Part shown: piece after piece, positions 35,386-46,634 of the stretch | Layout: each line of letters opens with the position of its first letter | How positions within the stretch are numbered: position 1 is the first letter of the stretch | Assembly: GCF_000516985.1 (NCBI RefSeq) | Contig: NW_006917093.1 | Coordinates: 5,008,014 to 5,072,013 of the forward strand | Origin: Pestalotiopsis fici W106-1 | Taxonomy: Eukaryota; Ascomycota; Sordariomycetes; Amphisphaeriales; Sporocadaceae | Length of the DNA stretch: 64,000 nucleotides | Direction of reading: 5' to 3' | The notes under the pieces: model-generated | Database searches by the model: none | What the model saw: only the letters and a program-made list of their open reading frames with translations | Told to the model about the DNA's origin: nothing | Position numbers and translations under genes: made by a program

Positions 35386-37117
35386 TTCTCAACAAAGAGA
35401 CAGCGGAACGTGTGTTCTTGGACTGGTACTGTGAAAACAACGTTAAAGTTTTGTCTTGCTCGAAAAGAATCCCAACACCGAAAGATCAACTTGCCAGCAG
35501 AACCCTCGAATAAGAAACCATGATTATTTTTCCTTTATCAAAACATTTCAGTATGGTCGGCCACAGCCAATAGCAGGCCATTGCGACTTGGTCCGCTTCT
35601 CAGAAGCTATGTACAGAAATTTACCGATAGAGGAGTGGCTGCATAGAGCGCCCCTGACGAACACGTTACCAGCGCTAAGCAATTGCTTCTACCCATGGCT
35701 TGCTGCCGATCTCTGGTAGTACAAACTCGAGACGCCCCCATTGCCATCTTGGGGGGTGTCTATAAGAATGGAGCCACTGTCGGCTGGGTGCTCGCATCGA
35801 ACCCTTCCAGAAGAGCGTATGCGCTGTCACGAGAACGTATCACGATATCATGTCAGATCCTGCAATTACTCGGGCAATTTATTTTTGGTACAGTCCCCTT
35901 TATTGGCTCGGCACGGTCACGACAACCCCGTCAAAGGCAATACCGAAGTAGAATTGAACAAGGTACAAAGGTATATGGAGTTGATCGTCTCAAAGTCCCA
36001 GGGTCTTTTCTATTTTGAAATAATTTCCTGGGCAGATATCCTGGAGATTCACAAGGGAATTCCGAACCAAATACCAGCGGGTTGCAATAATTGCGCTTTG
36101 CGGGTGCTGTCTCGTCGAAGTCAGTTGGAGATAGTGTACACGAAATCCTACATGATTACCTCCTTTCTCGGCATCGCCAAAGTCGAAAAGCCCCTGCTGG
36201 GCCAAGAACCGCAAGAGACTCCAAAGTTCAGACAGGAATGCACGTATGCCCAATCCTAGTTGTGGGCGACACATGGCAATTATGCATTATGCGAAGGGAA
36301 AACCTTGTTTCGCGGCTGTTCGATTGGGCGGCTCTGCGGATGGTCCATTAGAACGCGGGTGATGGAGGAATCGTGTGCAGTAAGCGAAGCTGTCGATCCC
36401 ACGCAGCAATGAGCGAAGCATAATACATCTTGCCTGATCACCAATCTAACAAAACCACCGACGGATTCTATATCAAACCAGGTAACTCGATCTTCACAAT
36501 TACTGGCCTCGATGAAATGACTCTGCAAACCAAGTCTTCTTCGACCGAACCGCCGCTTTCGAATCGATGATTCAAAAGACGGGTGGCCGGAATTTATCAA
36601 ATGTTTCAGAGACTACCTAGATCGGCAAGCTCTGAAGATCAGCAGAGGGACTTTTAAGCCATCAATACATCAGTGGATAAAGCGTGGAGTATCCGTCAGA
36701 ACAAGGGTATTCTATGGGTTAGGATTCCGATCCTTGCGCTGCACATATAGTCATGGTAGGCAAGGGTTGGGCACGTTGCTCGGGATGTTTATCCAGCTTC
36801 GAAGTTCCAGAAAGTCGGGTCCTGGTTCAACGTCTTTACTCTGGAGAAGTGGCTGTCGCTAAATGATGCAGAACCTATACGCGAATACGCCCAACGTCTG
36901 TCCGCATTACCAAGAACATTCTGTTAAAACCGGTAGAACAAAAGTGCTCATCGAGACTATGCGCTCATATGGAACATGGACATGATGAGAAAGAGGCAAA
37001 GGTGCAATTTATAGCATGATGACTCGACATCTAACTGCAAGCCAGCAGACGGTCTGAATGCTGAAGCCATATCGGCTTGTCGTTCCTGGTGGGCGCGGGG
37101 AAGCCCTAAAAGAAAAA

Positions 37118-37138
37118 GAGAGAGAGAGAGAGAGAGAG
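37118..37138. repeat. (AG)n microsatellite
   Basis: About ten uninterrupted AG dinucleotides in the gene-poor region. Confidence 0.95.
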
Positions 37139-37665
37139 TATCGTGGACTGCGTTGAAGACAGTCAACCCTCCAAGGATCGGCACGAAGACCCCCCGCTGT
37201 TCAGTACTCCATCCATAAACTGGTCGATAATGACTGCTGGTGGAGTGCTCGGCCTTTGCATAACAGGAGGTTTCAATGCTTGAGGCGCTACCGTTATGGC
37301 ATTCTGGAGCATTGTGGGCTTAATATCATATCAGAGGCGGTGTACTACCTAGTTTGGAAAACGCCAGAGACAAGAAGACGGAGTTGCCGGTTTCAATGCT
37401 CTTACTACATACTACGTGACAGTGGGCACCATGGCAGGAGTCCGAGCATCAACGATGCCTACATACGATGCCACTGAACTCAAGAAGGATACATCAATTT
37501 GTGGCAACTCCGGCGAGGCCGAAAGATGCAAGCACGCCCGTCTGTATCCGCCTGTCCACCCAGCCATCAGTGCAATTGTTTCCGGATTCTCGGTTCAGTA
37601 GACTGTTTGGGAATGGTTTGCCCAAAACGTCGGCTGACGAGAGAGCAGTAGGAGGAGACATTTGA

Positions 37666-37903
37666 CAGGACCCATGCATTAGTCAATTGACATTCGTCAC
37701 CAAGACACTGTGTTTTCAACTCCACATATCACCAGTCAAAACACTTAATCTCGAAAGAACAAAAATAAAAGAAATAACTCTAAGAAAATCCAATCTATTG
37801 TATAACTTCCAAATTATTTTTCACATTTTTTATGGTAGACTTATGGCTGTATGAAGTTAGGCTATCAGCCAGCGAATGTCAATTGACTAATGCATGGCTC
37901 CTG
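37666..37903. mobile_element. MITE-like non-autonomous DNA element, 238 bp
   Basis: Terminal inverted repeats of about 31 bases differ by one base. The left copy starts CAGGACCCATGCATTAG (37666) and the right copy, read inward from 37903, starts CAGGAGCCATGCATTAG; both continue through TCAATTGACATTCG. Both ends are flanked by TTGA (37662-37665 and 37904-37907), a plausible 4-base target-site duplication. The interior is AT-rich and has no coding capacity. Short length, long TIRs and no gene fit a miniature inverted-repeat element. The superfamily cannot be assigned; TTGA is close to, but not, the TTAA of piggyBac-type elements. A single copy was seen in this window. Confidence 0.75.
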
Positions 37904-39977
37904 TTGACTGATCGGGATGCCCATGGTTAGTTATGTCAAACTACCATCTATACAATCCCTACCTACCTACCTACCTACATACAGTATCTGGCATGGTAGT
38001 AGGTATCTATCCATCCATTCCCCCAACCTTGACCGACCTTGTAGGTGCACAAAGTACGATACGCTAGCGTCAAACGTTTCACAAGAAAATACATCGCAAC
38101 TCCTTCGGAGCATGGGCTATTTTCGGCGGGGTGCTCGCTGTCAGGTTAATGAGGCTCAATCACCCGCAGGACGTGGGATTTCCATCAAATCCCCCTGATG
38201 GATGATACCCCTGTTTGACAGAGAGCTTCTAGAAGGACCTCGCTTTTCCCCAACACTCTACACAGTACATTACAGACCCAAGCATGAGGCAAACCAATCG
38301 CCGGTAGGTGAAGCAAGACCCTCTCACTACCTCCCACTGCTCCCTGCGCCCACAAAAGAGCCGCTCGCAAGGAGAAGGGGGAAAGAAAGAATTTGAAGAG
38401 AGAAAAAAAAAGTACCAGCCAAAAAGGACACTGATTGGATTTTACGGCTGTGATACCCACACCACGGCAAGGACAGGGGCGGCGTTGTGGTGCTGTTTGT
38501 GATTGGATACCCCCGAGCCTCGAACCCAGATGGAGAAGGACCCTGGCAACTACCCGAGTTGAACTCTCTGTCAATTGGAGTTCTTTTTGGGCAGATCGCT
38601 TCCATGTATTGTGGGTTGGCTCCCTATGTAGTATGTTGCTGACCGTTCCCTGCATGCGATGACGGCAGCAAAATCCAGGTTCCAGTTTGTCGGGCCACGC
38701 TAATCAGCCAGCAAGGATCATGTAGTTCTGCGTGGAGCAGCACTACTACTAATGTACACGCAGCATTATGTATATTAGCCATTTCCATTCAACTCATCGA
38801 CATGTGAGTATGTGAGTGAGTGAGTGAGTGTACACTACCTCCCTCTATCCGACTCACTCACTCTAGACAGTTGGGTACAAAGTCTACGTGTACATTTCCC
38901 CCCCCTCCCCTCCCCTCCCCTGCTTCCCAAGCCAGGTGGATATTTTACTCGGACACATGCAAACCCACTCTCGGTTGCTCAACCATATTGCAAACTATGA
39001 TAGGTGCTATGACCCATTCTCTGCCAAAAGTGCACTCTAACGGCACTCCCCTCTGCTTCCCCTCGCTTTCTTGACTGCGCTTTAGCTTGTGTATATTGTA
39101 TATTGCTTCATACGTACAGAGTGTGTAGCAATATCCCCAAAAAGTCCCTGGTGGGGATCATCATATCCGCTCAGCATAACAACAAACGCCTCCATATGCC
39201 ATAGAAACTCATTAACATTGCCTTGGCTGACGGGCTTACTATCCGACCGACGGGACACGCGTGTCCGGCTCAGCTCTCCGGCTCATAATTCATGACATGA
39301 TTGTCCAAGCAAAGCCATGTCAGCAGCTCCCCGCGCTGCTATGAGAATCGACTCATCATCCTACAACACGTTGAGCGGCCGATTAGGATTCATCAAACTA
39401 GATTCCCGCCATCAGCACAGAACATGTTTTCCCCACTGAACAATTGCTCTCAGCTTCGGATCCCTCTCCGAAATTTAGGCACTTATTTTCCATACAGAGG
39501 TGAGATCTGGTGAACGCACACTAGCTCATGCACTGAAGCTGGTCGGCATCCTTCGGAGCCGTGCCGTAGAGCGAAATGTTCTGCTGATGTTGCTGCCGAG
39601 GGGACAGCAAGAGGCTGCTTTTTTACCTGTCACTTTGCACTCACTATCTTGTGTTTTTGTGTCAAGATCCAGATAAATTAAAGGAAGCAATTACAGAAAA
39701 CTCCCAATAGCATCTATATCCCTGAAAAGCTGCAAATATCATGGCCATGAAATAGGCATCTCATGTCCACAGAGGTTGCTGGCATCGTTCAGGGCATCTA
39801 CGTACTGATGCCTAGTGCCCGCCAAGGAAGAGAAATGTTGTAATCTACCCTACTTGGATCAGTAATCAGCAACTGTGCGGCGCTGCCCAGAGACTACTGC
39901 CTAGAAATGGCAAATCACCGGGCTCCCTACATTAGAGGGCAACGTTTACCACAACCCGTACATTGGCTTTTGACTCG

Positions 39978-40002
39978 AAAAAAANAAAAAAAAAAAAAAA
40001 AA
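39978..40002. repeat. Poly-A tract with one ambiguous base
   Basis: A run of A interrupted only by N at 39985, which is probably a base-calling uncertainty in the homopolymer. Confidence 0.95.
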
Positions 40003-40489
40003 CGCACATCACCGCTCGGTAAATATTGGAACAAGAAAAGTTGGCTAAGAGGGCTTGGTGTTAGTTAGAACAAATCCATTCATACTTTCCAGTACAAGTA
40101 TAATCACCTTTCATTGCAGAAACAACAATCATTGCCCATAGTCATGGATGATGATTATATGCCATTAACCTCCCTTGTCTCCAAGTCGAATACAAGCGCG
40201 CTTAGGCGGTGCCTCGTCACAAGTTAAGCATGTAGTACATGTCATATGATTGAGAGGTGAACCAAGGAGGAGAGAGAAGGATAAAGACCAAAGGAACTCC
40301 ACAAGCCAATACTGGAGATCCGCAAGAGAGAAAAATAAGCCAAAGCCAGCAATGGAGTCGCTCGTCCTTGTCTAGTCTGATGCACCATGTCTTTTTTGTG
40401 GTTTAGACCGAACCAATTTATACTCCAGAACGCGATAAATTGTGCCATAAGTCATGCTTCCCATGGGGATCTCAACGCCAGTGGACCTT

Positions 40490-42890
40490 CTACCAACAAG
40501 TAAACACCGGATTCCTTGCCTTGACCGTCTCCAAACGCTCCACGATAACTTTTCGCCTATTGCCCTCCATGCCTTCTGCGGCAGCATAGCCGAGATCACC
40601 CTCCATGTCGTCGTCATCGGCGGCAAAGTCGCCATACATTTGCTGAGCAATGGAGTTGCTGTTGCGTCGTCCCGCGGCAGTCGCAAAACTGAATCGTCTC
40701 TCGCGGCGTGGGGTGTACATGTTGGCATTTGGCCGCGAAGGACCCTGGTAGCTGGCTCGTGGTGCAGCGCGCGATATCTTTGGCCTTGGTGTTGAGTTCT
40801 GCGATCCCAATGCGTTTACCTCGTCGAAATGAGCCGAAGATCTTCCATTGGGCGAAGTCGTGGCTTCGTCAGGAGACTGTGCCCTTGGAGTGCTGAGTTC
40901 AAAACGTCCCGGGTTGGGCAGGGGGCTAGCAAAGCCCAGGAGGTCGTCTGTTTGGACGTTCGGGGCGCTGGAAGAGTTGGCAGCTCCGATATCCATCTCC
41001 TCTTCAATTGCATCGTGTAATTCAGGTTCCGCCTTGCGACGCATCTCGGCACTAGCAGCACGCATGGGCACGGCTACAGGGACGTCTACAAGATCGTCCC
41101 AAACGCAGACTCTGGCGCGCCGCGTGAGCTCCAACGGACCGTGGTCTGGAGTCTTGAGAGTCTCAACCACGTTCCAGGCTTGACCTTTCATGACGGCCAT
41201 TTGCCGAGAAAACATCTTCTCTTGAAAGTCTGGATCGAGCCTAAAGACTTTTCGAAGGGCCAACTGAGTTTGACTCCACCACTCAGTTGAAGTCAGGAGC
41301 GGCAGGAAATGGTCACGTGTCTTTTGTGAGAATGGTCGGCCAATCAAGTCGACTGGCAAGAAGAGCCAGCCAAATGGAAAGCTAGAAGACAGTTAGTGAG
41401 CATTCATCACGGCCGCGTTGTCATTGCACTCACCTTCGCCAAGCGTCCGGGTGCTTCCAAGGCCACGACAATGAATTGTCAATTGCCCCGATAGACATCT
41501 TGGGCTCACGCATATTGGTAGACCCCTGAGCGTTCATCGGCTTTTGGGCCTTGTAAGGGTTCCGGCTGGAGCTCCTGGATTTGCTTCCTTCGGTGAGATC
41601 CACCGGGCGTGCTGGTTGCTGTTCCTCATCATCATCATCATCATCATCCGCTGTGTCCATGTTGAATTGAGGTGGCTCTGAGGCGATTGACACTTCTTGA
41701 GTTTCCCAATCTACCTTGACCATCCAATTATCAAGTCCTCTATCCGTGTTACGCATGATGTAATCCAGAATCACCAATTTCTCTAGTTCCTCGCGGAAAG
41801 CTTGCTTGAGCCCCTCGGTCCAGACGAAGTTATCCGGGCCAAGCGGAGGCGGCGTTGGCGCATCATAGTCGTCGTCACTTTCGTTGCCATTGACCCTCCT
41901 GCTCGTCGGACGGCAGTTGTCGGCCCACCGCTTTTGTTTGTGGCGATGTGTATCATTTGAGCGGAATCCAGACCAGTACTGATCGGGCCACGGATGTTGC
42001 TTGAGAAAGACGTTGGCATCTTTAAAGCCCTTCAAAAAGACTTGGAAGCTGCCAGCTTTGGCAGGGAGTGGCTTCTTCTTCCTATAGAAGTTTCTGCGAT
42101 CCCAGTAGGGATAGTGGAAAGATTTGGACGATAACCAGACGACATCCGTGTATGGGACCATGTTCGTGCGCAACTGGCAGTCAAGGGTGTAAGCTGCAGC
42201 TTCACTCACATACGACAGATTGGGAATAAGACAAGCCCGACCAAAACAACATGGAAATAGGTTTCGGTGAATCCATTTGTTCCATTTGGGGTTGCCGGCG
42301 GCATATGGCTCTTCATCCTTCGGCTTGAAAACTCCCACAATCTTGCCGTCGGTGTTGCGGGCAAAGTAGCTTCCTGAACTGCCTTGAGTAATCATGCTCG
42401 GGTGCATTCCCTGGTCTATGGCCGTCCGTACGCTTTCGACAATCTCCTCAAACTGCTCTCTTGACATGGCCGTTTCGTGAGACGAGGCGGCCAGGGTTTC
42501 GGCGGTGGCGGGACGCACGCCGTCGGGAGCATGGAAGACGCTGTAATGAATTTCGAGCTGCTCCTCATCACCGTGGTTCCCTTTGCCCTTCCCCCTTTTG
42601 AACTTGGACGCGATCTCATCCGCCCATCTCTCTAGCCGTGCGTTGATAGCTTTCAGGTCAACGCCAGAGTTGGTTCTCGCCCTCCTAGGACGGTGTCTAT
42701 TCTTGGCGGCATCGGGAGAGGCCATGCCCGAGTGCGGGCGAGGCTGCGTAGCTGCGGCATATCTTGGAGCGGTCTGGGGTTGTAGAGAGGCAAAGCTCTG
42801 ACCAAGGACTTCTTCATCAGAGTCATCGCTAAACTGATCAGCCTGAGCCAGGCGCTCATAGCCGGTGGTGGCCGGTCGACTGCGAGGCAT
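40490..42890 (-). CDS. LSB6: Type II phosphatidylinositol 4-kinase LSB6
   Basis: Two exons, 42890-41434 and 41381-40490, joined over a 52-base GTGAGT..CTAG intron with a CTAAC branch site; 782 residues. The kinase core shows the nucleotide loop QGSSGSYFARN, KPKDEEPYAAGNPKW, the Cys pair in LFPCCFGRACL that is palmitoylated in animal homologues, the catalytic segment LDYIMRNTDRGLDNWMVK with Asp near residue 383, and AIDNSLSWPWKHPDAW. The intron falls just after that motif. The C-terminal 300 residues are Ser-, Asp- and Arg-rich with low complexity, ending in VIVERLETVKARNPV. The enzyme makes PI4P on vacuole and plasma membranes and, in yeast, also affects endosome movement through Las17. All catalytic motifs are present. 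Confidence 0.95.
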
Positions 42891-44026
42891 TTGGCAAGAA
42901 GAAGGAAGCTGAAGCTAGATTCGGGACGGACAGAGCAGTTATCTCATGTTGAAAGAGCTCTAGCTCCGGCGCTGGTTTCGACTTTGGGGGCGTGATCGTG
43001 CCGTTCGATGTCTTCGTCGCTGCTCGTGTAGGGATCGCTGTTCGTTGTATGTAATGTATTCGGAAAGGGGTCAGTGCTCTTCTTCCTTTGGCCTTGTTCC
43101 AGGCTGGCGCCGAGTCAAGGAACGGAACAGGAAGTGCCAGGGGTTGAAAAAAAAAAAGTTAAAAGAATATAAGGTAATTACACCAAAGAACAGAAAAGTC
43201 TAGCTGTCCTCCAGCGAAAGATGATGCTACAACCAGCAGATCAAAGCTACTGTTTGAGGTGTCAATAGAAGGGTCCTGCTGGCAAACTCGAAGAAGTCCT
43301 TCGACACGTCACGTCACGTCAGTGGTCATGTTGCAGGTAAAATTGGCGGGGAGCGATCTTTGCCAGTAGGTAGCGACAGCGACAGCTAGGTACCTGCCGA
43401 TCCACCAAGCTCGCCTTTGTATATGCCTGTACCGCTGATTGGCAGAAATACTAAGTAGGTACGTACACTAGGTACGCTGCCGGACCGGTTCTCAAGGCAG
43501 CTTGAGCCCCGGGGCTCGATTCTCCACTCACAGCACCTATAGGTAGGTAGCTCTGGTAAGACACCTGGTGGCCTGGGTAGGGCAGGTAGGTAATGAGTGA
43601 ACGAGCAGTATGCATTTGTAGTGCACTCATGGAAAATCTGTAGGTAATACGGACGAATCACAAGGAAGGCGAGTTTTGAAGGTACCTACCTACCTAGGGA
43701 ACAAAAAAGAACAAAAAAAAAAAAAAAAAGCCCCACATCGGCATCGGAGGTGGACGTCAGCTAAGCAACCAAGTAGAGAATGCTTGTTGCGATAGCGGCA
43801 CTTCCAATGTGGGCACCATTGATGAATCAGGCATTGCACATATGCCCACATGGTATATTATTACTTTTCGACCTTTGACATTGGTTCCATGGGCTCTATA
43901 CACTCGAATGCTACAGGGGCTAGGATCGTCGAGTGCATCTCCCCAAGGTGAACGAACGAACGGGCAGCCTCGTGTCTTCATTGTCCATCTGAAGTGTCGC
44001 AATCTCGATTCGTCCCATTCAACGCA
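42891..44026. promoter_or_regulatory. Divergent LSB6/TAH18 promoter region rich in TAGGTA motifs
   Basis: About 1.1 kb between divergent genes. Roughly eight to ten copies of TAGGTA or its complement TACCTA lie between 43360 and 43700, including TAGGTACCT at 43388 and a TACC repeat just before a poly-A run of about 18 at 43712-43729. The clustering is visible directly; a regulatory role is inference. Confidence 0.4.
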
Positions 44027-46634
44027 ATGGCCAATGAACAAGCCTCCAATGGCGAGGTCCTGCCGACCGACGGCAGGAGAATCCTCATCTTATATGGCTC
44101 CGAGACAGGCAATAGTCACGATTTTGCTATAGACCTGGAGACTATGGCCGAGCGCCTGCGCTTCAGGGCAGATGTGTTTGCCATCGACACAATCACTCTG
44201 GTAGGTGATCTTCTCCACTGTTTGCTGTGTCGCAGACTCACTTCACGTGTGGGATGCCTCAACAATGAGTGTGAAGCTGCACAACATGCGAGACATTTCC
44301 AGCATTTCAATAACGTCTTCTGACCACCTATTATATACATTACGATGACCCTACTCACCCTATATAAGAGAAAATAGTTAACTGACAAACTTTCCAGAAA
44401 ACTCTCACTCAGTACCCGCTCGTTATTTTAGTCATCTCTACGACTGGTCAAGGTGAGATGCCAAAGAACTCGCGGCTCTTATGGAAAAGACTCCTCTCCA
44501 AAAGATTACCGCCAACAGTCTTTAAAAACGTTAATTTCACAACGTTTGGCCTGGGAGATAGCTCATATAGACAGTTTGTCTCTCCCAAATAATGCTTCCG
44601 AAAGGATTTAAGACGTTGACACTCATTTCTCAGATATAATTGGGCTGCCAGAAAATTCCATAAACGGCTGCTTCAGCTAGGAGCCTCTGAATTTTATCCT
44701 CGTGGTGAGGCAGATGAACGACATGAAGATGGGTATGTAAACTGTGCCATATGTGCAACCCTTGTCCCTTCCTGGCACATACCCTTTAGGATCAATGGTC
44801 GTGCTCTTCGTTTTCAAGTGGCAGATTATGCAAGAGTCAGACCAGGTCCTCCTATTGGAGCATACTTTGTCCGTCGTATTGTTATTGTTTCTGTTTTCGA
44901 GCGACGCTTCTTCTTCTTCTTCTTTTTTCTTTCTTTCTTTTTTCCATACCCTGGAATCAGCTTCCTTCCAAGGGAGACGGTGATGATTGATCTTTGCTGA
45001 CTCTCCTCGTCGTGACCCGTCCAATCCATGGCCAGACCAACACTCCATGCTAACTTGACTTTAGAATAGATGGCGCCTTTCTACCGTGGTTAATCAGCCT
45101 GCGCTCCCACCTGTTATCTGAGTGGCCTCTTCCCGAAGGCGTTTTGCCAATCCCACAAGATGTTCCTTTGCCACCAAAAGTCATTCTCGAACGAGATTCT
45201 GTGGCTGCTAAAGACAAAGTCTTTCATAGAGACCACCTTGAAAACGTTGATAGTAACGGACTTGATTGCCAGACATTACGTTTTGGCCAGCTTAGTGTGG
45301 CTGGCCAAATGACCGAAGAGAAGGACACTTTCGTCGAAAACGGCGCCAAGAAGGACCAAGCAGAGGAGCCTTATACTGGTGACAAAGCGATGCTCAATGA
45401 TCTACTTCCAATTCCCGAGTCCTGGACAGCAACTGTCGAATGTAACGATCGACTTACCCCAGACGGCCATTGGCAGGATGTACGGCAACTCAAGTTGGAT
45501 GTACTGCCCCGAGCAGAGACCGAGGACAGATTCTTGAACAATGCTGGCGACAGTGTCGTTCTCTACCCAAGGAACTTCCCCGAGGACGTTCAGGCCTTGA
45601 TAGACCTGATGAATTGGAACGATGTGGCCGACGAGCCGTTCAGACATTACTTGCGAGGCGATGGCGCCACTGCAGAGGAATATACACCCCCTAATTGTTA
45701 TTCCGCCAAGAACAGTTCGTTACGTCAACTATTGACAAACAATTATGACATAACTGCCATACCAAAACGATCCTTCTTCGACTCTGTAAGGTTCTTTGCA
45801 TCAGACCCCATGCAGAAGGAGAGACTTGAAGAATTTTCGGATCCCAAGTACATCGACGAGTTTTACGATTACACTACACGCCCTCGAAGATCCATCTTGG
45901 AGATCTTGCAGGACTTTTTGTCCATCAAAATCTCATATCAGCACATACCTTCCATGTTTCCTCTCATTCGAGGGCGCGAGTATAGCATTGCGAGTGCTGG
46001 TAAGCTTTCCCAGCCCGGTGGCGAAGCATCCCCGGAGTACCACGTCGAGCTTCTCATTGCACTGGTCAAGTACAAGACGGTTCTGCGAAAGACACGAAGG
46101 GGACTGTGTTCACGTTACGTTGAGTCCTTGCAGCCCGGAAGTCGTATCAACATTACACTGAACCGACGGGGCGGACCCTTTGTCTCCAACAAACAAATCA
46201 TCGAGAGGCCTCTTCTCTGTATCGCCACGGGTACAGGAGTAGCCCCCATCCGCGCTGTATTTTGGGAACGGGAGCAGGAGCGGGAATCTTCTCATGGCCC
46301 CAACCACTTGTTCTATGGCTCGCGCAATGAGAAGGCCGACTTCTTTTTCAAAGATGAATGGCCAAAGCTAGACGTCGAGGTCCACACGGCGTTCTCGCGA
46401 GATCAAAAACAAAAAATCTATGTCCAAGATGTCATACGGACCCAGTGGGAACTCGTCTGCAGCTTGATCAAAGCCCAGGCTACCATCGCAGTATGTGGAA
46501 GTTCGGGTGCGATGCCCGAGGCCGTCAAGAATGCCATTGCCGAAGTCATGGTTCGGGGTGGTGTCGTCGACCCAAATGTTGACGCGTGGGACTATCTTGT
46601 GCGCAACAACATGGTCTGGGAGGAGGTATGGTAA
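44027..46634 (+). CDS. TAH18: NADPH-dependent diflavin oxidoreductase TAH18
   Basis: Four exons, 44027-44200, 44398-44573, 44634-44732 and 45065-46634, total 672 residues. The FMN domain starts with ILILYGSETGNSHDF and continues VILVISTTGQGEMPKNS and FGLGDSSYRQYNWAARKFH. FAD and NADPH parts include REYSIASAG, LLCIATGTGVAPIRAVFW and VCGSSGAMPEAV, and the protein ends NNMVWEEVW as in the family. Tah18 passes electrons from NADPH to Dre2 in early cytosolic Fe-S protein assembly. Introns are 197, 60 and 332 bases; the last holds a long TTC/TTTC pyrimidine tract. Exon 2 uses donor GTTTGT, which is less common; see findings. The 5' ATG follows no other in-frame ATG nearby. Confidence 0.93.

Larger units (their letters stand above)
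35386..40489. other. 5.1-kb gene-poor region
   Basis: Between the methyltransferase start and the LSB6 stop. It contains the MITE-like element (37666-37903), an (AG)n run at about 37118-37138, a CTAC repeat near 37957-37980, a GTGA repeat near 38813-38829 and an A-run with one N (39978-40002). Open frames at about 35768-36259 (plus) and 36521-36862 (plus, no Met) are the longest but match nothing I recognise. They may be remnants of a decayed gene. Confidence 0.5.
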
